64,000 nt of DNA from Panorpa germanica (GCA_963678705.1 OY783203.1:24906535-24970534), one strand, 5' to 3'; shown: positions 1 through 12,063, counted from the stretch's first letter. The notes: generated by a model from the sequence alone, not told the origin. Program-made: numbers and translations.

Positions 1-491
1 TTCAACAACGGAGAAAATTACGACAGGAAAAAGAAAAAAAAGAAATTAATTTAACAGAAGTTGCATTGCTATTGAGTAATAAAAGACAGTTTATACAAAA
101 TCAAATTGGAGCTTGTGAAGAAGAAATTAAAGTAATAAAAGAAAATTATGAAAGAGATACTGGTTTACTACAGCAAGAAATGCATCTCGTTTTACAGGAA
201 ACCGAAAAGGAAAATGAACTTATAAATCGAAAAGCATTTTTGCAGAAGGAACTTGAAAAGCGTAAAAAAGTAATAGATGAAATGCAGAATTCTACTAAAA
301 ATTATGTAGAGGAATGGAAAGAAGCACTTGCAGCAAAACATAAAGAGTTTGATGAACGAGCACTTGCAGTAAGAAACCGGCATGACGAGGAAATAGAAAA
401 ACTACAAGCAATAAGTAAAAAACAAACAGATTTTTTACGGGATTATGAAGCAAAGAAGAAAGAGTGGCATGATCTGCGCAATTCTGACTAA
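1..491 (+). pseudogene. Inverted partial copy of NDC80 (C-terminal 162 codons)
   Basis: The frame is open from base 3 to the TAA at 489-491. It encodes the last 162 residues of the NDC80 protein specified at 1653-3486 on the other strand; the 141 residues from base 66 on are identical. Position n here pairs with position 2144-n there, with no indel through the coding part. The sequence encodes only coiled coil, with no CH domain and no start of its own inside the window. The copy runs off the left edge, so it may be a 3' fragment or the end of a full second gene; this window cannot decide. Coding sequence is kept perfectly while the flanking arms have picked up indels, which suggests recent duplication, gene conversion or selection. 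Confidence 0.8.
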
Positions 492-2143
492 ATTATATAT
501 TGCTATATATGATTCGATTATGAAATAATATAATATTAATATAATATATATTATTAGGAAATAATAGCCTTTTCTCTTTATTTTTTGGAATTTGTTTTTT
601 TTCTTTAAGTTCTAAATGTTGAAAATTAAATACTGATAGCGTATAAAGACAAAGATATTCAAACCATATATAATAATTTAGATTTACTACAATAGAATGA
701 TGTGTTTTCTAAAATAAAGCTTTAATTATGGGATTTAGATAGGGATTAATTATAAACACTTTATGGAAATTAATTATTTTTGTTTAATATTTCTTAATAC
801 TAACATTAAATATAAATGTAAATATGTACTCCGAAAATAAATTATATTGAAGAACTATAAATAAATGTTTCTCTCTTCTGGCGTCTTCTTACAACTCTTA
901 CTAATAATATAATAGAACTAAGCGATTGAATTGTATTCAAAAATGAAGTAGGTGTATTGTCACAAAATTGTCACATTTGCAAAACGCATAATTTTTTGAA
1001 GAAATGCGGAATATTTAGTTTAAAATTGTGATAGTACTGCTACCAATAAGTTTTACAAAAATAATTAAGTTTATACAAACAACTTTGGCGCCTGAGTTGT
1101 AGGCAACACAACTAACCTTTGATTTTAGTTCATGATTACATAAATAGATGTCGCTAATAGTTTCGTTAATTTTATTTAAACTAGAATATTTATATGGGAA
1201 TGTAAATTTAGTAATTAAAAATTTTCATAATTAAAAAATTATGCGTTTTGCAAATGTGACAATTTTGTGACAATACACCTACTTCATTTTTGAATACAAT
1301 TCAATCGCTTAGTTCTATTATATTATTAGTAAGAGTTGTAAGAAGACGCCAGAAGAGAGAAAAAATTATTTAGAGTTCCTCAATATAATTTATTTTCGGA
1401 GTACTTATTTACATATATATTTAATGTTAGTATTAAAAAATATTAAACAAAAATAATTAATTTCCATAAAGTGTTTATAATTAATCCCTATCTATATATA
1501 CTAATCTTATAATCTCTAAGATAAGCAGAAAAAAAAACAAATTCCAAAAAATAAAGAGAAAAGGCTATTATTTCCTAATAATATTATTATTAATATATAT
1601 TATATTAATATTATATTATTTCATAATCGAATCATATATAGCAATATATAATTTAGTCAGAATTGCGCAGATCATGCCACTCTTTCTTCTTTGCTTCATA
1701 ATCCCGTAAAAAATCTGTTTGTTTTTTACTTATTGCTTGTAGTTTTTCTATTTCCTCGTCATGCCGGTTTCTTACTGCAAGTGCTCGTTCATCAAACTCT
1801 TTATGTTTTGCTGCAAGTGCTTCTTTCCATTCCTCTACATAATTTTTAGTAGAATTCTGCATTTCATCTATTACTTTTTTACGCTTTTCAAGTTCCTTCT
1901 GCAAAAATGCTTTTCGATTTATAAGTTCATTTTCCTTTTCGGTTTCCTGTAAAACGAGATGCATTTCTTGCTGTAGTAAACCAGTATCTCTTTCATAATT
2001 TTCTTTTATTACTTTAATTTCTTCTTCACAAGCTCCAATTTGATTTTGTATAAACTGTCTTTTATTACTCAATAGCAATGCAACTTCTGTTAAATTAATT
2101 TCTTTTTTTTCTTTTTCCTGTCGTAATTTTCTCCGTTGTTGAA
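1..2143. repeat. Large inverted repeat (tail-to-tail NDC80 duplication)
   Basis: The left arm runs from 1 to about 996 and the right arm from about 1228 to 2143 in reverse complement. A loop of about 230 bases lies between them. Near the loop, the block at 880-996 mirrors 1228-1345. The arms differ in the non-coding part: the left arm has about 80 net extra bases around 590-720 and there are scattered substitutions. The divergence argues against a simple read-through hairpin artefact of assembly. The stretch 492-1652 holds no other gene. Confidence 0.85.
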
Positions 2144-3742
2144 TAGCTTGATGAATAATACATTTTATTTTCTCCAGATCCTGCGTTAAGTGTTCATCAT
2201 TAGCTAATAATTCGTCAGAGTTTGTTCCTATAGAAGTTACTTTACTAACTAAAGATGATTTTATTCTGCTGAATTGGTCTGCTTTATCGCTAGTGGTTTT
2301 TTTAAATTCAACTAGTTTCACTCTTTTTTCAAAGAGTTCCTTAGAAAGATGATCTAAAAATTTTAAATTTCTATCGATATCGGACTTCATAGATCTATTT
2401 TCTTTTTCAAGTTGTAGCGTGCGTTCGTAAGAAATTTGGTTAATTTTATGATTTTTTAATATTTCACTACGTTTACCTTCTAAGTCGTCTCGATCGATCT
2501 GCAGTTCCGTAATATTTCGCTGAAGGTCTGCTATATTGGTTTGTTGATCATCTCTTACATTATCACGATCGTAAAATTCTTTCTTAAGATTCGTGAAATC
2601 TTCATACTCAATCTTTATGGCATCCAATTTATTCTTCAAAGCACATTTCTCCGATTGTACTTGCTTAATCTCTTCGAGATGACTTTTCTCTTCTTCAGCG
2701 CTATATTGTACAAATTCACAATCCTCTAACATTATATTAATGCACTCAGCATAGTCCTCATCATGAGATGTTTGATCATTTTCATTCCAACTGCAAAACA
2801 TTTTGAATTGTATATCATGAATTTTATTCTGAGTTGTTTCTGAGGAGTCTCTATCAATTCCCAGGTCCATTAACCAAGTTATTAGCGCTAGAGCATTTGG
2901 CCACGAATGTGACGTATTTGGAGTCATTAAGGCTGACTTTGTTATTATTCCCGGATAAAAATATTTCTTAACAAATATCAACATTTCATCTATATAATTT
3001 GCCTTAGTTAGATATTTTTTAGATCCGAGAATAGGTTCAATTAAATAATTTAAAACGGCTATAAACTCAGAAACTGGCATTGATTTTATCTGACCTTTAA
3101 ACACTATATGGGACAATTCTGGCACACTCTGTACAAGTTCTTGTACTCTCATGGATTGTGAAGCCATCCATTTTTTGTCATGTATAGGTCGGGTATCTTT
3201 TCGTATTACCCCTGAATTTATTCGTTCTGAGGGTGACCTCTGTCGGCTTCTATCCGCCGAAAATGCACTACCTACTTGCAAAGTATTTCCTCTTCCAGAG
3301 GTTAGTGGTGTAGACGTGGCTTTAATAAGGCTTCGACTCCTTCTGTTGGAACGTACTGTTTCTTGATGTCCATCACCAACTGGTTTTAAGCTACCGCGCC
3401 AACCAAATGAATTGCGTCCATCTACTGACGTGGACCTTTTCTTTTCTTGGACAGGTTTTGGTAACAAAGACTTGGGTCTGCTGCATCTAAAATAAAACTT
3501 ACATAGAAATATGTGCAACTTACTTGATGCAACAAGATTATTGAGATATTTTTGTACTTATATAGAGAAAATGAATAACGCATGCGAGATGCGAAAGAAA
3601 TCTTAGTTAATTTACTACAAAATTTTTGTGAAATATTCAAATATTTTTTTGAACATTTAGTTTTCTGTTATTTATTAAGCTATTTATACGAAGGTCTTGG
3701 CATTATTGTTTAATGAAGATAATTTACATACCGTTCCGCCAT
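1653..3742 (-). CDS. Ndc80: Kinetochore protein NDC80 (HEC1)
   Basis: This is the microtubule-binding subunit of the NDC80 complex at the outer kinetochore. Two coding exons are supported. The first, 3742-3732, has 11 bases (ATG GCG GAA CG) and a GTATGT donor. The second, 3486-1653, follows a pyrimidine-rich acceptor ending TTTTAG. Joining them gives an open frame beginning MAERCSRPKSLL, 614 residues, close to the 642 of the human protein. Residues 1-100 are basic and Ser/Arg-rich, like the Aurora-B-regulated tail. Residues about 102-215 form the calponin-homology domain, with the family marks RPIHDK and a WPNALALITWLMD helix. From about 270 to the end the protein is heptad-rich coiled coil. 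The short first exon fixes the start; the later in-frame ATGs would cut the basic tail. The last 162 codons also exist as an inverted copy at 1-491. Confidence 0.92.
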
Positions 3743-3920
3743 GGTTAAATCCAAATTATAACTGATTGTAACGATTGTAACAATCAATTGCGATCGATAT
3801 CAATTTCAATCACTTTCAAAATTTATAAAATGTAAAATTTTATTATTTATTCAAAATATATTTAAAACAAATATTTTATTTAAAATTTACAAGTTCTTTG
3901 TTTGTTCTTAACAAAAGTTT
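3743..3920. other. NDC80 upstream region
   Basis: Short AT-rich segment upstream of the NDC80 start. I see no clear TATA box and no other gene. An imperfect repeat of a TGTAACGATTG-like motif occurs near 3762-3790. Confidence 0.4.
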
Positions 3921-6812
3921 TTATAAAAATGTCACAGATATTTGACCTTGAGTTCAGTTCTTAATTTTATCAAAAACAAACAATGAGTTGAAATTTAGAA
4001 AAATTATACAATTGTTTATGATTTGAATCATTTTTGTAAACAATTATCTTCTGGCACTGATACGCGGGAGGGGGACGGACACTCACTAACAAATCTTTCG
4101 TACAAATTTTAACATTCGACAAGTGGAGGTTTCATAACGGATATCCAGAACTAACAGTTTTTTTAAACGCCGGTACCACTATATCGCATGGGTAATACTG
4201 AATAATATAATTATCGACAATTATCGGCAACAATCGTGAACAGCTGTCAAAATTCAAATATGCACATGGATGCTTATGTCAAATGATGTCAAAATTCAGC
4301 AAATGCGAAACTTGTGCATAAAAATTTTAAAATAAACGATACTAGACTTCTGAATAATGTGGTTAATCTACCAGTGTTGTGTGAGAACCCAAGCACAAGA
4401 AATAATTGTAAGCACAAAATTCCATATTACATTTTTCTATAATTAAATCACAAAAATAGAATCTTCCTTGTTTGATCAATGACAATTAATTTGGATCATG
4501 ATCATGATTTTATTTCTATATCTTGAATAAATAATGTATAACACTTGTTAATTTCAAAGGATTTATCGTTCTTGCAACAGTATGTGACCAACTCAAAGTC
4601 AACATCAAAGCCAAGGAGGATTTAATGGCAGAAAGAGCTCGAAACAATTCAAATATTTGAGGTAATCATTTCTGCACTTAGTGTTTAAAGTAATACATTA
4701 AAAACAAAATATAAGACTTGAGTAATAACATCTTTTATCATTTTTATCAGGTGCAATACTTAACGATAACAGAGGTTCAATCTTCTGTATGAAGTTTCTC
4801 ATGTTATGAAGTACATCCGTAATGACATTTTTGGATAGCAGTTATACTTATGTTTTAACACATGGAAACCTAATTGTGCAGTATATAGAAGAGTCATAAG
4901 AAAGCGTTCATACCAGAAAAACATTCCCGGGACACATAACTTAGTGACACGTCAAGAAGAACATAATTCCGAGATTGAAAACATGTAGTAGACATGCAGT
5001 ATACATATTAAGTCAATGAGTAGGCATACATTTACTTCAAATGTCTTCTGGTACATTTATTTATATTACAAACAAATTTATTTTCTTCAACCTTATCGTT
5101 GACTCTTTTATTTTTCAATGTAGGTCTACAAGGCATCTCGTCGAAAAATAGACGTAACTATACTGGAGAATTCCTCCTCCTTTGCGATCGATAGTTTTAA
5201 ATGGTTTGAATCAGAAACAGGAAGATAATGTGAGAAAACCATCCACAAGCTCACTAGAAGAAAATTCACCACACAAAGCGTTTTGAAATAAACATCTACG
5301 AACTATTAGAAATATGAAAGCAATACTTGGCCAAGTTAACCATAACATTACGTGTCTTAAGAATTTGGCATCGATAATGTCAAAGTATTTTGCAATAGAC
5401 TACAAAGAACTTTTCGTTTTTATAAACTTTTATTGAAATATGTAAACCAAGACGCGTACTTGAACATTTCTTTGGACAGATAAGGTCCCTTAATGGTAGG
5501 AATGTTATGCCGAGTACTTTTCAGTTTTGTTTGTCATATATTTACTTTTAATAACATATTTAAGTGGACCTAAGGTATTTGTACAAATTGTGAATATGAT
5601 TATGGCAAATGTCTTGATAAAGTTGATACTTTCCTAACACAGGCAAATTTATTATGGAACGACACTGGTATCTGTATTGCTATCAAAAATCCGATAGAGC
5701 ACAGTATAATGTGCCCCTCAGGAGCACTCGGTATACGATGTTCTTACTATGAAAATTATGAAAGAACTGAAACCATAATGTAACAAATGTATTGAAGACT
5801 CTAAATCTGGTAAGGGTTTGACTAATATAATTCAATAGACCTAATCTTTTTTAAAGGTACCTCATGTTATATTTTTTTTAGGCGAATATTTGAGGATAGC
5901 TCTTGAAAATAATATTAGTATAAATGTTGACGCTGCCAGAAACCTTATAAGGAATCTGATACCGAATGTTTGCTACAACAAGTGATCAAGCCTGACTATG
6001 CTGCTTTATTTGGAGAACAAAGCAGAATACGAAACTATGCTGGTGAAGAATTTTTTTTTTAAACAGCTATTAGAACTCTGTCAAATAAATGATGTTGCAG
6101 TATGAATACCGATGAAATGATCTACCCTTTGATTTAGATTAAATGCAAATGGGGGCTACAGATTTTTATAAAGCTAGAATTAAAGATGTACGTGCCTAAC
6201 TTAGTACATTATCATTTACATTATTATTTTCTGTTTAGTATTTCTTTTTCTATTGCTTCATACTTAATTTTTTTGTACGCAGTTTCCTTTAAACTCAAAA
6301 TGTTAACTGATTTATTAATTAGTTAACGTTTTATTATTTACCGAAATTAAACATAATTCTGTTACATTATCATTAAATAAATGCAAAAGACGTTAATAAC
6401 ATATCATTTACTACTATAGTAATTTGATATGTAACATTATATAATCTTTATTTCGTTGTATTTATTAACGTCATAAAACTTAAATTGTTGTTTATGTATA
6501 TAAATTTATGGTGTATAAAACATATACCTTTAATTCTTCGTCGATGTTTTATGTATTTACATATTCTTGGGTTTATAATACATACTTTTTTAATGAATTT
6601 GGATTTTTAACAGAATAATGTAACAGTGTATATGATTAATAAAGAATATATTGTAACTAAAATTAAAATCTTTTACTAAAATAGTAATAAGTTTGAATAA
6701 GTTGTAAATAAATATTTTTTTTAAGTACTAATAACTATCAAAAGTTGATGCACTTAAAATAAATATTTTTTATCTTTAAATTTTACAATAATTAAATTTG
6801 AAATATAGGCTC
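3921..6812 (+). mobile_element. Degenerate P-element-like transposon, copy A
   Basis: An eroded DNA transposon on the plus strand. The stretch near 5440-5580 reads, with frameshifts, as the segment NQDALEHFFGQIRSLNGRN followed by an QFC motif and an NNIF block. This matches the better preserved copy at 6943-7418 and the C-terminal part of P-element/THAP9-type transposases. Its left end, near 4070-4140, is the reverse complement of the right end of the copy at 54891-55485, so terminal inverted repeats of about 65 bases can be recognised across copies. Copies A and C stay alignable from about 4150 to 6810 against 47930-50032 plus 54891-55390. No intact frame remains. The 3' part from 6290 on is AT-rich non-coding sequence. 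Confidence 0.7.
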
Positions 6813-7869
6813 TCGCCATGCTGATATCTTAGTATAAAACAGTTGGTTTTGTGACTAACGCCAAAATCTATCGCATTGGCGCCACTGGTACGCTCTGAAC
6901 TGCTAAAATATCAGAAATAATAATAAGATGAGATTTTGACTGTTGTTTACTGCAGAGCATAAAATTAAGTGTATTAAAAATTTGGCATTTACGATCGAAA
7001 ATGTCAAAGTTCTTTGGAGCCGGCTGCAAAGAATATATGCGTTGGGAGACGTCTCTTTAAAGCGAATAAATCAAGACGCGTTAGAGAACTTGTTTGGTCA
7101 GATCAGATCAATTAACTTTAGGAACAATATGCCTAATAGTTATCAGTTTTGTTCGTCGTACAAAACACTTTTATTTAATAATTTAACAGGACCCAAGGCT
7201 TTTGGAAGAAATTGTGAAGACGATTTTGCCATAAGCCTTGGAAAATTATCGAATTTCATTATTAAGGCAAATAATATGTTACAGAAAGGCGCTGAAAATT
7301 GTGTAGTCATCCAGAAGGTATCAACAAAGAATTTCCAATGTGCGACTCTTGAGACAAAGGAGTACTCTGCACTAATAAAAAAAATTACAAAGGAGCTGAA
7401 CAAATGTGAAAAATGCAATAATTACATTACTGCAGATGGGGAAAGCGGTATGATTATTATGATTATAAATAATGACGATTATTAAATTATCTTGATATGA
7501 TAATATTTTCTTTTAGGTGGATATTTAGAGAAATCATTGAAAATGGAGATAATTCGTAATTTTGATGTGGTTCGTCAGATTATTCGGAATTTAATCCAAC
7601 ATGTTTGTCATTTCAAATACTCCAGAGCAACCATTCTACACTACTTAGAAAATTACGGAGAATATAAATCAATTATTAACTGCAACTGCAGCCAAATAGT
7701 AAAGAACCACATTTTCAAGACCGCAATTAGGATTCAAGCAAACGACTGGTGTCGCAACATTAACAATATCTTGAAAGGGAATACTTCTGCTTCGACATTA
7801 GATAGAGTAGAAATATTAGCAAACACTTTCTACGGTAAATTTCTAAAAACTAAATTACAAATTTAGTAA
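6813..7869 (+). pseudogene. P-element/THAP9-type transposase fragment, copy B
   Basis: Two open segments look like consecutive exons of a P-like transposase. The first (about 6946-7450) carries the conserved block NQDALENLFGQIRSINFRNN near its middle, then a QFCSSYKTLLFNN block. The second starts after an acceptor ending TTTTAG at 7516 and reads SGGYLEKSL onward to a TAG at 7864-7866. The first segment has no proper upstream start and no N-terminal THAP or catalytic region, so this is a C-terminal fragment. It is much less decayed than copy A, which it abuts, and so represents a different subfamily or a later insertion. It could also be a co-opted exon pair, but nothing upstream supports a full gene. 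Confidence 0.65.
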
Positions 7870-8341
7870 AAAGTAAGTATAAAATATTAATTTAATATAA
7901 ATCAATAATATGTAATTTCCTTTATTCATAATTTATATTTTTCTTTAAATAGTTTTTCTGTTATTTTAGTATTTTTTTTTTATTATTAAGTATTTTAAAG
8001 TATAGACCACTTATATCACTTTTTAAAAATCTATTATTTCAAATTTCATAATTCCCACGTACCATATTTTTGACTTCACACATTAAAAATGCATTTACTA
8101 TTAGATTATTATCCATTATTAGGTATTATTGGTGCATTATTATCTCTGACATTGATGTGAGTTGCATAATAATATTAACTGTTATAAACGATTATAAACC
8201 TTTCAGATAAGGAAAGAGAGATAAATAATTGTCAAAAAAAAATTATTATTGCCTAAATATATAAAAATATCTATTGCCAATCTTAAATACTACAACATTC
8301 TAGCTCATATGTACCTCAATATAATAACCTCATCTTCTTTC
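7870..8341. other. AT-rich gap
   Basis: Low-complexity AT-rich sequence after the P-like fragment. It holds only a short hydrophobic reading frame near 8089-8160, which is not supported as a gene. Confidence 0.4.
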
Positions 8342-8354
8342 AGAAAAACGCAAG

Positions 8355-8828
8355 ATGACCTTGGATCCTGTACCTAAGAAAATAAAAACAAATGAAGAAA
8401 ATGAACTAGTGAACACTGATGTTGTGGACCTTCCCGTAAGAATATCTTTTCATAAGTATTTTAATATGAAATATATTTTTCACTATGTAATTAATTGAAA
8501 TATCAAACTAGTTAGTACCATACTTAACTCCGATTTATGTTTGAAGTATCAGACCAGATGAAAATAAATAAAGTAAATAATGCATTGTATTATTTGTTTT
8601 TAGGTAATTACTATAATATTATACCACTGTTAAATATCATGCGAGGCTTCATGATGGCTGACATGGTAAATGGTCCTAAGGAAAACTACGCCATTTATGA
8701 ACCTCATCTTGCTGCCATAAAGCAGCAAATAGCAGAAATTAACAGTAAGTATTCTCGAAAAGATTCTATTAATTTTGTATAGATATTAAAAACCATTCCC
8801 TTTTTCAGAGAGGGCACCTAATACATGA
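8355..8828 (+). CDS. Small unidentified spliced gene
   Basis: I do not recognise the product. Exon 1 runs 8355-8435 (27 codons, MTLDPVPKKIKTNEENEL and on), after an acceptor ending CTTTCAG at 8343, and ends at a GTAAGA donor. Exon 2 runs about 8604-8742 after a TTTTTAG acceptor and codes for a stretch including MMADMVNGPKENYAIYEPH, with a GTAAGT donor. Exon 3 starts after CAG and joins in frame to give KRAPNT and a stop at about 8828. The exon 2-3 junction closes well. The exon 1-2 junction does not: exon 1 ends in phase 0 while exon 2 needs one extra base, so a micro-exon or another splice site is missing from this model. The acceptor before exon 1 suggests a further 5' exon. No transmembrane segment or signal peptide is seen. 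The N-terminal part is Lys/Glu-rich and the C-terminal part is helical in character. Confidence 0.5.
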
Positions 8829-9118
8829 GTAATGACTGGAGCTACATGAAATGTTTTTAATCAATGTTTACTTAATACATATTCCATTATTTCATTTAAA
8901 ATATTGTTTTACAAGTATAATTAGACGTTAGATTTTTTAAATATATGTTTTGTTTAAAATTATTTATAAATGTTGTATATTTTTAATGAAATGTTATAAA
9001 TAAAAAATAATTGTAACCCTCTGAAATATATGTTTATGTGAAATATAATTACCCTCTGAAATATATATTAATATTGTAGTTTTATTTTGTGTTATGCTTT
9101 CTATCACTTTATATACAA
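8829..9118. other. 3' flank of the small gene
   Basis: AT-rich sequence with AATAAA-type signals near 8997-9006 and a short tandem duplication of a CCCTCTGAAATATAT motif at about 9018-9067. No gene. Confidence 0.4.
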
Positions 9119-9713
9119 CTAGCTTTTACCCCCGTCGCAAGCGACGTCTGCTTTTGTGAGTGGCTTGAATTTCATGTCAAAATTTAATTCTATTTTTAAA
9201 TTGAAATAATAAATAAAGGTTAGCATATATACAAAATTTCAACTTTCTAGCACAATTTTTACTCACGGAAAATACTGCCCCCGTGCCCCCAAATAAAATT
9301 TTGAAATTTTGAATTTTTTTTTATTAATACTATACTTAATTATTATAAAATCCAGAATATGAACTTTCTCCAAAGTTCCCTACCGGGCCCCCGAATTTCT
9401 TCAACCCCCCCCTTTGTCAATTTTTGAATTTCTAATTTTTGAGAAATGTCAGCATTAAATACCTTAATACACATGCAAAATTTCAACTTTCTATCTTTTA
9501 CGAATTTAAAGTATTACAGCAAAAAAGGGCTCACTTTTTTTCCAGTTTTTCCAAAATTACGGGTTTCCAGGAAGTTCAGGGAAAAATCCGGGGACGCCAA
9601 AAGAATTTTTTTCTCTACGAAATAGGAAATTTTCAAAAACATTGATGGAGCCGTTTTCGCGCTATATAGAATATAAGAATATAAACAGTCAGTTGGAACA
9701 TTATAATATATGA
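9119..9713 (-). mobile_element. Helitron-like non-autonomous element, copy 1
   Basis: Read on the minus strand it starts with TC after a host A (TCATATATTATAATG) and ends with CTAG before a host T. A short hairpin, CGTCGC TT GCGACG, lies about 12 bases before the 3' end. These are the hallmarks of a Helitron end. The body, about 595 bp, has no gene and is shared with the copies at 18090, 46842 and 62930. Small reading frames inside it are incidental. Confidence 0.7.
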
Positions 9714-10468
9714 TGATTATTTGCATTTGTTTAGTACTATTACAACACAATAGACCCATTATTGTAGCAGTATGAAAAAATCAAATAATACATATTAAAA
9801 TTTTAAAAACACATTTATATTGAATCAAAATAATTCAGTATTATATATATAAATAGTATTGAAAAAGAAATAATAAACTCAAATGTATTTCTACCAACAG
9901 AAATTGTAAACGTAAAAAATATTATGTTTTAATATGTGGTATCACTGAACTGCACTGAACTTTAGCTCAGTGCACTCCCTTCACCCTTCATTCCCTTCAA
10001 ATGTTGAGTCGCCGAGCATCTTAGTTCACTATTCCAAAAATGGCGACTTATGGCGCCTAAAGCGACATTGAGTCGCCGAGCATCTTAGTTCACTATTCCA
10101 AAATTGGCGCCTAAAGCGACATTGAATAATTGTACACTGAGTGAGGGTACCCTCCGTACTACTAACAACCATTACCACAGTAAATGTGTTTTTAACCTAG
10201 TCTCTTTGGTGTTTCGTCTGTGACGTCATAATTGGCTTTATAAATTTAGCGGCAACATTCCACTTCAAATTTCAAGCAGCTGTATTTCCATCAATTTATG
10301 ATAATAAAAAAAAAATAAAAGCGCAAATATGTATTCATTAACATCAATTTCAATAATCAATTACAAAATCGACTCCTAAAAAATGAGTACACAACCCAAT
10401 TTATCGGTTCACGTATGGATAGATTGCCTAAAATCACCGTGCAAGCATTTACAACCGCAGCAACTTAC
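9714..10468. repeat. Non-coding stretch with a 60-bp tandem duplication
   Basis: A block beginning TTGAGTCGCCGAGCATC occurs twice head to tail, at about 10003-10068 and 10069-10125. The first copy carries an extra CGACTTATGG-like insert. The rest of the stretch is AT-rich and has no recognisable gene. Confidence 0.7.
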
Positions 10469-10736
10469 CTTCTGGCGGAAATAAAGAGGGAATGCTACTT
10501 AATTTTGGAGCAAATCTATTAAAATTTAAGATTAGGTCTTCGTCCCAAAAATGTCTTCGACAAATTACAATTTGCTTTCGGTATAATTCATTCCTACTTG
10601 AGTTGGCATATATGGGTTTGTTGATAAATTTAATCCATGCATCAAAGATGTTATGATTACTTATTTTAGTTGGATCAGGCAAGCGAAATTTTGATACCCC
10701 CTTCGCTGATTTACAAACAGAACATTACGTCGGCAT
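10469..10736 (-). pseudogene. THAP-domain exon with an early stop
   Basis: On the minus strand the segment reads as a THAP zinc-finger (C2CH) DNA-binding domain. It has the opening C-x2-C pair (CSVCKSAKG), an invariant Trp (DAWIKFI), the C-x2-H pair (ICRRHF) and a terminal Pro motif (FPPEG). It ends at a good GTAAGT donor (10468-10463), so it once was a first coding exon. Codon 4 after the ATG at 10736 is TAA, one residue before the first Cys, where active genes normally have a sense codon. THAP domains form the N-terminus of P-element transposases and of many host proteins. No matching downstream exons were found to the left, so this is a stranded exon, probably of a P-like element. Confidence 0.65.
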
Positions 10737-12063
10737 TTTGCTATTCTGACAAAAAATTGAAAGCAAAAATTTTGAATAATGAAATATATTATAAGGATAT
10801 AATATAACACTCACCAATGAAGAATATCTCACTATATAATATTAATTCAGTATATTTACTGATACCTTTATATATAATAAAACATTTTTTACAATAAATT
10901 GATACCAAATGTCACTTTTAGATAGTAAACAAATAAATGAACTCATTTTTAGGTTAATGTAAACAAATTTCTATTGTCAAAAATACAAGTTTTCAAACAG
11001 AGAGGTCATTCGCAATGCTTTACAACTAATATAATGAGGAAGATTGCTTTCCCCTGGTAATGGATTCATACCACCAAAATGGAAAAATTTATTTCTTCAC
11101 AGCACAAATTAACACAAAAATACATGCATAACTGAACAAAGTTCACTCTCTAGTATTTTGGTGAGGGGAGTTCCATTGTGAATTGCAGGGGATTACAGCT
11201 TGCACCTAGTAGGTATGCAAGACACTAAGCTCTATTTAATTATAAAAAGAAGAAGAATAATTTTAATTAGTTCAATTAAAAAAAGATAGATGTTTTATAA
11301 ATTATATTTATTTATCAAAAAATATATATAGCAATATATAGTATATATAAACGGTAATCGTGGGTTACTCATCCTATTGAACTTTTGATTTTCGTCTAGC
11401 AGCAAGTTTCACGAAATCCTGCACTGATGGTGGTAGTGTTCCTGGGTCTATGGCAACGTTTATTGTCTTTTATTTTAAATCACTGCTATGAACTCTACAT
11501 ACACAAATGGAAAAATATATAGCATTTCAATTACAATATTTCGCATTATTGGGATATTGCAAGTTTTGTTGTCCATTTAATTATCTTTTTGCAATAAGTT
11601 TGTGTATTTCAACTGGACAATTTCCTGTAAGGGTGTTTAGGCATTGGCAACAATTCCCAAAACACAAAGACATTTTCGTCCACAAAATATGCTATTTGAA
11701 ATTTGCGCACTTGAATTAATTCGTTGGCAGATTCTTTAATATTTAAGGCAGAATAAACGAAATCTTTTCCTAAATAACATTGACATATTTTTGCAGTATA
11801 ATAACATTCACTTGGAAGAAATTTTGTTGACAATTAAGGTGTTAAAAGCATTAGCGAAATCGTTTGATGTAGGTCTTGTATGCAATCTTCCATATGACCT
11901 GGTGGTGGCAAAAAAGTTCTTAAGCTTCATTTCATTTCATCATTTCTCTTCTTTATCAGACAATTTTTTAACACATTTATAATCCTTGTAATAGAAGACA
12001 TGCCATGTTGTTCACATGTTCAGCCACGGTTTATAAAATTATGCATTTCTAAAACTAAAACAA
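10737..12063. other. Eroded region with a direct-repeat copy
   Basis: About 10950-11105 is the first copy of a direct repeat whose partner lies at about 12610-12770. A minus-strand open segment at 11609-11833 (reads ECYYTAKICQCYLGKDFVY, later FWELLPMPKHPYRKL), with more fragments in frame-shifted continuation to about 11390, looks like decayed coding sequence. I cannot assign it to a family. Confidence 0.4.

Noticed and set aside
192..383. Cys/Phe-rich reading frames antisense to the NDC80 coiled coil (also 1761-1952)
   Set aside because: They are shadows of the coiled-coil coding sequence on the other strand and look alike only because of the inverted repeat.
1..2143. The NDC80 inverted repeat as a pure assembly artefact
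   Set aside because: The non-coding arms differ by indels and substitutions, which a folded-read artefact would not produce; long reads are still needed.
8089..8160. Short hydrophobic reading frame followed by a GTGAGT donor, possible first exon of the small gene
   Set aside because: Joining it to the acceptor at 8343 leads to a stop after a few codons, and no family resemblance was seen.
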